A stretch of DNA of 25,613 nt from Chara braunii. Taxonomy: Eukaryota; Streptophyta; Charophyceae; Charales; Characeae. Within the stretch, counting starts at the first letter, position 1, and every line of letters begins with the position of its first letter. Shown here in pieces: positions 18,481-25,613 of this stretch. The position numbers were made by a program, and so were the translations under genes. The notes under the pieces are model-generated. The model saw only the letters and a program-made list of their open reading frames with translations. It was not told the DNA's origin and searched no databases. The stretch is taken from contig BFEA01000248.1 of NCBI GenBank assembly GCA_003427395.1, positions 1,202,832-1,228,444 on the forward strand. The letters run 5' to 3'.

Positions 18481-19588
18481 CGGCGCATTCATGATAACGT
18501 GTCACTGAGACATGTGGTTGCTAACTGTCTAATCTGCGCTGCCGATCGTGCACTCCTTCGAGGGCCAAACATGATGATAGTCCCGACGAAGGTAGAACGT
18601 CCCTTCCAGGGAGTCAATATGGACACGACAGATATTGACGTGCCATCTGGCCCCAACCGCTGTGAGTACTCCATTCTCTTGGTGTTGATCGACCATTTCT
18701 CGAATTACATCGAAGTTTACCCCTGTAAGACATGTAAGGCCTCAAAGATAGCCGCGTACATCGACCGATTCCTCAATACCCATCTAGATACAGAATAAAT
18801 TCTAACCGACAATGGGTCTGAATTTATAGCCGAGGTAGAGGAATTTTTGACTCGTCGTGGCATTACTCTTCAACACACTGCTCCCCATATCACTCAGTCC
18901 AATGGGCTAGTCGACAACGTGAACCGCATGATTAAGACCGCTCACAGGAACTTAGCGGCCAATGAAACGCGTCCTTGACCCGAGATAGGGTATCAAATCA
19001 TCAGGATTCATCGGGCGACTCCCCGTGAATCCACTGGATTCACCCCCTTTCAGCTACGAACAAATAGTATCCCATGTGTCGACAATTGGAGTGCCTCGGA
19101 AAATGCTGAAAAATGGGGTAAGGGACACGTGGTCGGCCCTCAAGGCCAAGACTAAACGATATGCGGAATTAATGGAAAAAACTATCCCTAGGCTAGCCCG
19201 AAAAAGGCAGAAAATGACCGAACCGGCCCATGGTAGGCAGGTTCGTAGTTACGAGGCCCGGAATGGGAATGCAAACCCACATCACCAGTATAAATTAGGG
19301 GACCTAGTGCAGGTACGTAAATGTGCACGCGACCGAAAACTCGCTCCCAAGTTTTTTGACCGTTTTCGAGTACTGGAACTCGGCCCTAACGGAACCAATA
19401 CTGTGCACATCGCTCCTGAGACTGGTGCCAGCTATAACTCCCTTCGTATCGTTCGCCATACCTCCTACCTGCGCCCCCTCCCACCTTCTCAGGACCCTAT
19501 CTCGCCTTCGTCTTCTTTCTCTAATCCAGACGAGGATCTTGTTTCCCCCCCTTCATCGGGTACCACTTCTCCTCGGTCTTCGCCATGA
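18481..19588 (+). pseudogene. Integrase of element 2 with Pro/Ser-rich tail
   Basis: The zinc-binding domain is partial: RRIHDN, VSLRHVV and NCLIC are visible, but the spacing is too short, so part of the HH half seems deleted. The core shows TDIDVPSGP (first Asp), LVLIDHFSNYIEVYP, LTDNGSEF (second Asp) and QSNGLVDNVNRMIK, where element 1 has Glu (GLVENVNRMIK). The third catalytic residue is therefore Asp here. Stops occur at 18796 and 18967. The C-terminal domain follows in frame 2 (YKLGDLVQVRK, KLAPKFFDRFRVLELG, VRHTSYLRPL) with a Pro/Ser-rich end. No chromodomain is seen. The stop at 19586-19588 overlaps the next ATG. Confidence 0.85.
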
Positions 19589-20004
19589 GTTTCGCCATCG
19601 ACCTGGCTCTTCCTCCACAGCTTGTTCAACCTCGGCCTTCGTTGCAGTTTCGCCAAGTCGTGCATCCTCGTCTCAGTCCCGATCTCCTCCGATTTGCACA
19701 ACTGTTTAGCCATCGAGCTTGCTGCGCGGCGGTAGAAGTGACGATTTCAACGGAGCGGGGAGCAGCAATCATCCTGGTGGAAGCTTCAACGTTCGATCGA
19801 TTCTCCAGACCTAACCAGAGCGACGTAACAACGATCCTCGCCTTTAGTGGTGATATGTGCACTGTCCACTTACAGCAATGCAACGAAGTGATCACCAGCC
19901 TCTACGAGTGGGGACAGGAGTGGGTAGCGGATTGGCGGCGACGACTAGCCCGACCAGGCCGACAGGTGGTGGGAACCGAGTGTATCGATACCTTTTCTCT
20001 TTGA
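19585..20004 (+). CDS. Post-pol ORF 1 of element 2, unknown product
   Basis: The frame opens with an ATG whose last two bases begin the pol stop codon (ATGA overlap at 19585-19588) and runs 139 residues without interruption. It begins hydrophobic/Pro-rich (LALPPQLVQPRPSLQF), has a moderately globular middle (AAVEVTISTERGAAIILVEA), and ends with a Trp/Arg-rich segment (SLYEWGQEWVADWRRRLARP). I recognise no domain, signal peptide or transmembrane helix. The ATGA overlap would suit termination-reinitiation from pol, as some retroelements use, but one overlap could be chance. It may be part of a longer ORF that continues into the next one. Confidence 0.4.
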   Translation: MSFAIDLALPPQLVQPRPSLQFRQVVHPRLSPDLLRFAQLFSHRACCAAVEVTISTERGAAIILVEASTFDRFSRPNQSDVTTILAFSGDMCTVHLQQCNEVITSLYEWGQEWVADWRRRLARPGRQVVGTECIDTFSL

Positions 20005-20228
20005 ACTAGTAGCGCTGATCCCCCAACTCATCCCCTTCCCCGTTTTCGTCCCTACCCTTTGCGCCGATGAATCGCTTCTCGACCTTCTCCCTCCCCGCAG
20101 ATCTTCCAACTCTCTAGCCATCTTGCGCTGATCCCCTTCTAATCTTGGCGATTCGCCCCGCCACGATCCCTCCCTTCCATCCTCTTTACCTTCGCAAGTG
20201 GACTGAATTTGCTTCGATCAGTGTGTGC

Positions 20229-21014
20229 ATGCTAACAGTGAGGTGTCACTGGGCTCGGTACTATATCAATCAGGAGTTAGAGATCTACAACGAGATTTTG
20301 CTAGTGCTAGCTCAGGCGTGGCTGACGGAGACGGAGATTTGTGGCACTTTATTTGGGCTTCTTTGTGGGGAGATCGCTGAAGGCAGAAGAGCAACTGTTG
20401 CGTACGAGATTCTCACGTTTCTGTCTCAACTCGTCGACGATCTGCTGACAAACATTATCTCCTTCAATCCGAGTGATCCTAGCCATGCCGAACCTGTCAC
20501 TTTGGAGATGACGTTGACGCCAACAGTAATTTGGGCGAGCTGCACAGAAGACTTTTGTCAATATTTGAGCGATCACTATCCCACGACTTGGTGCTTCCTG
20601 GACCTGGATGATCTCGCACCGGATAATTCCGATCTAAACGAATTCTGGAACGCTCACCAAGCACACGGTGAGGTGCCATCGGACGACAATCCAGGTCGCA
20701 TAGCCATCGCAGGTCTGTCGGCAGAAGAAGAGTCTGAAGCCAGATCAACGTCAAAAGAAGAAGAAGAAGCAGCATCAGAACTGACGCCCCAAGGGGCCCC
20801 GTCGGCCCGAGCACCACTTGCTGCACGGGGAGGATCTACTCTGAGCCCCGAAGTCCCTGCCGATGCCGCTAGTCGACACGACGACGCAGAATCCTCCCGT
20901 CGGCGCCGCTGCTCCTGCTCCCCATCTCCCTCCTCCACCCCCTCCGCACTTCATCCCCGTCCTCCTCCCCGCAACGGCGCTCCGTCCTCGTCCGATCTAC
21001 CACCGCCCTCTTGA
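20229..21014 (+). CDS. Post-pol ORF 2 of element 2, acidic/disordered tail, unknown product
   Basis: The first in-frame ATG is at 20229; the frame is also open upstream to 20145 without an ATG. It encodes 261 residues ending at TGA 21012-21014. The N-terminal part is helical and hydrophobic (YYINQELEIYNEILLVLAQA, EILTFLSQLVDDLLTNI) and Trp/Cys-containing (TVIWASCTEDFCQYL). The C-terminal 110 residues are low-complexity: acidic Glu/Ser (SEAEEESEARSTSKEEEEAA-like), then Arg/Cys/Ser and Pro/Ser. It stays open while most of pol is broken. Weak similarity to element 1 at 5500-5995 suggests a shared accessory gene. No family recognised. An env role is not supported, since no membrane segment or signal peptide is evident. 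Confidence 0.45.
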   Translation: MLTVRCHWARYYINQELEIYNEILLVLAQAWLTETEICGTLFGLLCGEIAEGRRATVAYEILTFLSQLVDDLLTNIISFNPSDPSHAEPVTLEMTLTPTVIWASCTEDFCQYLSDHYPTTWCFLDLDDLAPDNSDLNEFWNAHQAHGEVPSDDNPGRIAIAGLSAEEESEARSTSKEEEEAASELTPQGAPSARAPLAARGGSTLSPEVPADAASRHDDAESSRRRRCSCSPSPSSTPSALHPRPPPRNGAPSSSDLPPPS

Positions 21015-21772
21015 TTATCTCTCCTTTTCTCCTCTTCCCCACATCAAATTCCCTCTAAACTACCGCATTTTTGCCAACCAGCTCTTCTATCACCACTTTG
21101 CCGTACGACTCTTATGCACAGTCTTCCCTCATCGCTCCCCGTCCTTCCCCCTCAACATCCTTCTCTTTAGTGTCTCCTGGAGACAGTACAACCATATGGA
21201 GTTGTACTGCATCATCTCCAGAACCTTTCCCACAATGGAGGACTATGAGTCCATACCAGATAATATCTTCCTCACTATCCCTACCTTGTATCCCGACTAC
21301 CTCCTCTCCCTCTCGCGACCCAACCATCGATTCCCTTGAGAGCACCGAATCGTCCACTTTGTCGATCTCCGTGACGAAGCATCCGATCACTTCTCTCCGC
21401 TCCCTGCTGAATGACCTAGACCACTCCATAATCCTCTCCTCATCGACTACCGCCGAGCGAACTTCCAGTGATGAAGCAGAACCAGGCAAGATCTGGCACA
21501 ACCAACGCCGATCAAAGACTCAGGGAGTTGCACATGACAGGGCTGGATGGTAGAAAATCCCGAAAGCCCGAAGCCGACAAATTCGTGAAGATATTGCAAT
21601 TGAAGTTGGCGTCAACATGGCCCCCAACCCGATCTGATGCTTATACAAGATTCTGTTCGTTTTGATACGCTGGGTTCCTCATTCATCTCCTCACCTCCTC
21701 CTTCCCCCTCCGCCATGTAAACTAGCTTTCGTGGATGCAATTAGGAGATCGTATAATTTTGCCCCCCCTTAG
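21015..21772 (+). other. Remnant coding-like stretch before the 3' LTR
   Basis: Frames 1 and 2 are open over 21071-21665, Ser/Thr/Pro-rich, with segments such as SLRSLLNDLDHSIIL and KPEADKFVKILQLKL. They may be the end of the accessory ORF after frameshifts. No domain is recognised. From about 21666 to 21772 I see no coding sequence, and no purine tract of the kind expected just before a 3' LTR; the last bases are pyrimidine-rich. Confidence 0.35.
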
Positions 21773-23929
21773 CGTCACACACGCGCAAGCCTCTGGACCT
21801 GCGCCATCTTCCAACCCCCCCCCCCTTCCCCCCTTCAGCTTTTCGTAATTCAGGAAATACATGGGAATTGCGCGCTTCTTAGCAAGCGCGCTAGGAATTT
21901 GGGTTGACAGTTAGGAGTTCTGGAATGAGCGAAACTTGACGTGTCTTTTCTTGTGTTCTCGACTTCGTCTTTGAAAACTCTAGGAATTTTCGTAGGAATC
22001 TGAATAGGTATAGGACTTTTTCCCACACTCGCTCTACACGCGGATATAATACTTTTCAACTTTGAATTAACTATAACTATTTCGGTGCCCTTTTTGCCTT
22101 CGCGTCGGCGCCATGCATGCGATCCTTCCCTCCCCGCTTCCCTCGCTACCTTCGACACTCTCTTCTTCGCGCTCACGCTCCTTCTTTCTCTGTAACCGTT
22201 TTCCATCTTTCCTTCGCCTCACACGTTTTTTCTCTTTCTTGATCGTCTGAATCTTGGTTCCGTTTCGCACTATCCTTCACACTCTTCTTCTTCCCGCTCT
22301 AATGCTCGCGCCGAAATACTCTGTCAACTCCCTCTTCCTTCCCTCTAGCCAAGGAGACGCACCGTGTAAGAAGGAAATTCCTGATACACGACGATTCTGA
22401 TTGGCTACGACTGGGCTCCAAAGGATCGATATGGCTTTCGAAGGGCGATTATCCTCGAACTTCCCCCTGCCCCTCCCTACCTCAGTCCTTACCCTTCCTA
22501 GCGTCTATCTCCTTTTTCGCAACTATGAATTCCGGAAGCGTTCCCGGAAATCTCTCTCTCGACTCATCAGCCAGCTTCCGGGAAGCAGTGACAAGACGGT
22601 ATGTGGGAAGGTGCAGGTCGAAAAGTCCCGATGAGTTGACTGTAGCCTTGGCGGCGGAGCGCTGGATCGCTCGACGAAATGTGGGATCCAGGCCAGACCA
22701 TGTAGAGACTAAGTTGGTGGGGTGACGATCGCTATGGTGGATTAGCACGTGACAACCGGGATCGTTAGTGCTTGTGAGAGGTTCGAATCGAAAGTGAGTG
22801 GGTGCATGGCCTGGGGCCACGGTGAAATTTTATGACGGAAGTGTCTCTTTCGTCTCAAAATCAGTATCTTCGAGCGTGAGTTATAATCACTTGGCTTTTA
22901 AGCTGGAATTTCCCTGGACAAGATCGCCGGACATTTTGTGATTGCCTTCTACTCGTTCCTCCCCTCTGATTTGTGTTTATTCTTCCTCACTCTCTCTTTC
23001 TGTCATGTTACAATGGATGAATTATGACAACTTTGTTTCTCTCACTTTGATATGTGCATGCAGTGGGTCGTATTAGAGAGCTTGTTATAGCATGATTGGG
23101 AGGATGATTAGCTGATCGATTGGATGATTTGGCTGCCTGGAGTGTCGAACGAATGATGTATGACTAAGAAAACAATGTTTTGTGCTTGCTTTTGTTGCCA
23201 TGTGGATTGACGGTCTCAACCCGACCGGGTGCCAACTTCCCATGCTCCTGCCACGCCCCTTCCAGTACAACGAGGAAAGGATACGTGTATGCGAGTGGGA
23301 CGTACGAGAAGCTGTCGCCAAGATCGGAGGCCGGTACTACTTTCCTCCCTAAACTCAGTGTTCTGGATTCGTCGGTGCGGGTTTTGTTATTGTTGATACG
23401 CACTTTCCGCCGTATTCGTTGTTGTTGCCATTTAACAAGTTGATCGTCGTCCCGTGGACGGCAGTGGAGCCTCATTGGCCTAACACTCTATACAGTGACT
23501 GTCGCCGCTTCGAGCATTACCGAGCCAAGGGTTTCCACTACCGCTCACGTGGCGAGACGAGCATAAGGAGAGGGCTGCTCGATTGAAACCCTCCACGTCG
23601 GATTCGGAGTTGTGTATCGAGCGCCGGCGAGACCTCATCTGTAGATGGGATACCACATGTGTACCCGCCCCCTTTCACGCGAAACGAAGAGCAATGGCTC
23701 GGTGGGAAGTTCAGCGATACTTTTTGGATTGAATTTCCCATAGCCGCAAGTCCCGCGCGCGTCTTTTTCTCCCTTAAACCCGCGCGGCGATGGACCTCCT
23801 TCTTACTAAGGTCGGACCAACACGGGGGACTTTTCCAAAAATCCTTGGCACACCCCATCTTCACTGTCCTCCGGGGGCCCTTCCGCAAACCAAAACGCTC
23901 CGACGGGGAAGCAGCACAGGGCGTGAGGT
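21773..23929 (+). repeat. 3' LTR of element 2
   Basis: It is homologous to 11028-13358. Shared long segments include the block around ATGCATGGGA/ATGCATGCGA, the CTCTCTCTCGACTCATCAGCC block and the GCAGTGGGTCGTATTAGAG block. It is about 170 bases shorter through deletions. Most single-base differences are transitions. It begins near CGTCACACACGCG and ends near GTGAGG, followed by TTGAGCGTCACAG. Confidence 0.85.
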
Positions 23930-23979
23930 TGAGCGTCACAGCCTCGCCTTTAGATTCCATTTTTTCCTTTGTCTCTGAA
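23930..23979. other. Flank of element 2
   Basis: A short stretch between the 3' LTR and SINE copy D. GTCAC occurs here (23934-23938), next to the 5' LTR start and next to the 3' LTR start, which blurs the target-site duplication. Confidence 0.3.
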
Positions 23980-24228
23980 GAGGTCAGCCGGTAGCATCAG
24001 GACCGAGCTTCTTCGATGGGTCAATCATTGTGCCTCCTCTCAAGTCCCCGCCCCTTTCGAAATCAGCAGTCTCCACTCAGCATCCCTCGAGTTGACCAAC
24101 TTATCTCTGGGTGGCGGACACCAAGCTTGTCTAGGAAGGTATGTGAGTCCAATGGGGATTGAACCCAAGACCTCGTGAATGCCACTACCGCACCTTACCA
24201 ACTGAACTAGGCTGTTGGATGACCCCTC
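23980..24228 (-). repeat. tRNA-derived SINE-like repeat copy D
   Basis: On the minus strand the head reads AGCCTAGTTCAGTTGGTAAGG (box A-like) and GGTTCAATCCCC (box B-like), then the same body as copies B and C down to GGCTGACCTC. Its length is about 249 bp. It lies about 50 bases to the right of element 2, more than 12 kb from the other copies, so the family is dispersed. Confidence 0.7.
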
Positions 24229-24286
24229 TCCTCTAGATTTCATCTTTTTTTCTCGCTCTACACATGGTTAGATTTGTCTTTCTTAC

Positions 24287-24312
24287 AAAAAAAAAAAAAA
24301 AAAAAAAAAAAA
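24287..24312. repeat. A26 homopolymer
   Basis: A run of 26 A on the plus strand separates SINE copy D from the LINE fragment. On the minus strand it is a T-run directly abutting the LINE endonuclease frame, so it marks the breakpoint where that LINE is cut off. It could be the tail of an inserted retroposon. Confidence 0.8.
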
Positions 24313-24811
24313 CTTGAAAGAACAGAGGTCCCCGTAGCAAGGCCCACTAGTAGTTTTCTCAACGACCGAATGTTTGCATGTTTGTGAAGAGGTGCAGGGC
24401 TCTGAGGGAAGATATTGCTCCCCAACAAAGCCCTATCTAAATCTTCAGACATGAATATCAAATCTATTATAGACCTAGACTGATGGGGGCATTGGGTGGT
24501 TCCACAATTCCGAACACAAGTATATAAACGCTCTTGTGGAAAGATACGTCGATACGTGTCAAACAAAATTTCAGATTCATGGATTTGTTGGATAATAATC
24601 TGTCCGTCCTCCACAGTGTATGTGGGACATGGAGAGGGGATTCTCCACCTGTCTAACCATTTGTCAGAGGCTGCATTAAAATCCCCTACTATAATGGCCA
24701 GAATACCAACAGAAATATACCCTTGAACCCTGCATTGCCTTCTGATTCGATGTTCTGGAAAAAGCATCTCCGCTCTTGTTTATAATTTAGACCGTATATA
24801 TTGAGAACATA

Positions 24812-24863
24812 GACTAATTCCAACTCGAGCATCACTGGACTAATTCCAACTCGAGCATCACAA
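24812..24863. repeat. 26-bp tandem duplication in the LINE
   Basis: GACTAATTCCAACTCGAGCA with its following TCAC occurs twice, at 24812 and 24838 (26-base period). The duplication duplicates the MLELELV segment and, not being a multiple of three, shifts the reading frame. Confidence 0.85.
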
Positions 24864-24896
24864 AAGCAGAAACCCATCTACCCTGCTCCTTATCAG

Positions 24897-24931
<35 letters not shown>

Positions 24932-24939
24932 TGAGTACA

Positions 24940-24989
<50 letters not shown>

Positions 24990-25180
24990 TTCTCGAGTTG
25001 CAGAGAACAATCCGAACTGAGGCAATGTTTCAGGATTCGCTCCGCCTTAAAGCCTTGCTTCCTATTGTCATTGCCATTGTAGCACGTGTGTAGCCCAGCC
25101 CATAAGGGCCATGCGGACTTGACGTCATCCCCACCTTCCTCCAGTATATCACTGGCAGTTTTTTGTGAGTGCAGCACATC
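24897..25180 (-). rRNA. rrn18 (fragment): Mitochondrial SSU rRNA fragment (NUMT), 3' region
   Basis: Read on the minus strand, the sequence follows bacterial-type SSU rRNA from CTGCCAGTGATATACTGGAG through GGATGACGTCAAGTCCGCAT, ACACACGTGCTACAATGGC and GAATCGCTAGTAATCGCGGA to the decoding-site segment ACACACCGCCCGTCACACC and CATGGGAGT. This corresponds roughly to E. coli 16S positions 1180-1420. Details such as GCAATGACAATAGGAAGCAA agree with plant mitochondrial 18S rRNA as I remember it, more than with plastid or bacterial 16S. It interrupts the LINE endonuclease ORF exactly between VEMVT and DKEQGRW, so it is an insertion of mitochondrial DNA into nuclear DNA, not a working gene. Confidence 0.85.
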
Positions 25181-25353
25181 GTTACCATCTCCACAGAGGA
25201 ATCTGGCAGAACCCGAATGCGCACACCTGCTGACCCACTATGGCGAGCATAAGCTTGATTTTTATGAAAGGCCCAAGCCAGGTTATGTGCCCGATTGTGA
25301 GTGCGGGAATCTGTGAGGTGGGGCTCCTGAATACATATAAAATCTGCCCAAGA

Positions 25354-25613
25354 ATGCCGCTCACCCTATTTAAACCACCAGTACCTTTCCCAGCTATCAA
25401 GTCCGACCCTCCGGCTACCGGTATGCCGAGCCTTGCCGAGCCTCGAGCTACCGGAGGCTACCGGTAGCAGGAAAGTCGTCGTCTCGAAAAACAAAAACAA
25501 AAAAAAGAATAAAAATGAAAAAATGAAAACAAAAAATTATGAACGAGATTCTTAAAAAAAAAAAAACGAGGCAAAGGAAAACAGCAAAATGAAACGCTAG
25601 AGAGTTTTATTGG
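25354..25613. other. Non-coding edge with short repeats and A-rich tract
   Basis: Left of 25400 the minus strand may still be LINE sequence but soon meets stops. At 25411-25468 GGCTACCGGTA occurs twice, with the perfect palindrome GCTACCGGTAGC at 25457-25468 and a tandem GCCGAGCCT pair between. From about 25485 the DNA is A-rich. No gene is recognised. Confidence 0.5.

Larger units (their letters stand above)
11028..23929 (+). mobile_element. Element 2: large Ty3/gypsy LTR retrotransposon, decayed
   Basis: Two related direct repeats (11028-13358 and 21773-23929) flank an internal region. That region has an initiator-Met-type primer-binding site, then gag, protease, RT, RNase H, a PHD finger, integrase and two further ORFs, all on the plus strand. 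RNase H before integrase defines Ty3/gypsy order. Total length is about 12.9 kb, large for the superfamily because of long LTRs and extra ORFs. In a 400-bp stretch compared by eye the LTRs differ at roughly one base in ten, so the insertion is old. Stops and frameshifts occur throughout. I found no clear polypurine tract before the 3' LTR, and the target-site duplication is ambiguous. Confidence 0.9.
24313..25353 (-). pseudogene. Non-LTR retrotransposon (LINE) endonuclease fragment
   Basis: On the minus strand the first part (25353-25182) encodes WADFICIQEPHLTDSRTHN and GVRIRVLPDSSVEMVT; IQEPHL carries the catalytic Glu of the exonuclease-endonuclease-phosphatase fold. The second part (24895-24313) encodes DKEQGRWVSAFVMLE, LVYVLNIYGLNYKQERRCFF, then in another frame IIVGDFNAASDKW (catalytic Asp/Asn), and SIIDLIFMSEDL, with His at PLHKHANI. 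These are the motif blocks of APE-type LINE endonucleases, which nick the target. The two parts are separated by mitochondrial rRNA sequence, a 26-bp duplication shifts the frame, and RT is absent. Clearly a dead fragment. Confidence 0.85.

Noticed and set aside
19200-19588. Chromodomain after integrase
   Set aside because: The C-terminal part shows the integrase SH3-like region and a Pro/Ser tail but no aromatic-cage chromodomain pattern.
19585-21014. Envelope glycoprotein
   Set aside because: No signal peptide, transmembrane anchor or fusion-peptide-like segment is visible in the post-pol ORFs.
24897-25180. Bacterial contamination or a genuine rRNA gene
   Set aside because: Only the 3' quarter of SSU rRNA is present and it is embedded within a eukaryotic LINE ORF, with plant-mitochondrial-like details.

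Overview
This window looks like repeat-rich nuclear DNA from a eukaryote, most likely a streptophyte (a plant or a charophyte alga). Three things point that way. A stretch of mitochondrial small-subunit rRNA near the right end reads like the plant mitochondrial type. An LTR retrotransposon primer-binding site matches the plant initiator-Met tRNA type in 12 of 13 positions. A U6 snRNA copy is present. The exact lineage is inference. I found no intact host protein-coding gene; nearly all coding signal is decayed transposon sequence.

Layout. Positions 1-2335 are AT-rich and homopolymer-rich DNA without a recognisable gene, but with three back-to-back hairpins at 1468-1569. Positions 2337-2706 are a compound microsatellite with a 4-N gap. 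A U6 snRNA-like sequence lies on the minus strand at 2924-3012. From about 3080 a 5'-truncated Ty3/gypsy element (element 1) gives RNase H, a PHD-type zinc finger, integrase, a Ser/Thr-rich tail and then decayed downstream ORFs to about 7300, with a candidate polypurine tract near 7500. Positions 7508-10290 hold no recognisable gene, only short repeats and possibly an LTR. Three copies of a tRNA-derived SINE-like repeat lie at 10292-11026 and a fourth at 23980-24228.

Positions 11028-23929 are one large (about 12.9 kb), old Ty3/gypsy element (element 2). It has LTRs of about 2.2-2.3 kb, a PBS, gag with a damaged zinc knuckle, protease, RT, RNase H, a PHD finger, integrase without a visible chromodomain, and two ORFs after pol. 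Frameshifts and stops run through it, and it is not expected to be autonomous.

Positions 24313-25353 on the minus strand are an endonuclease (EEP) domain from a non-LTR retrotransposon, split by about 284 bp of mitochondrial SSU rRNA. The most interesting observation is a C4HC3 PHD finger between RNase H and integrase in both independently decayed gypsy copies, together with extra ORFs downstream of integrase. This suggests a distinctive Ty3/gypsy lineage whose pol carries a chromatin-reader-like finger in an unusual place.
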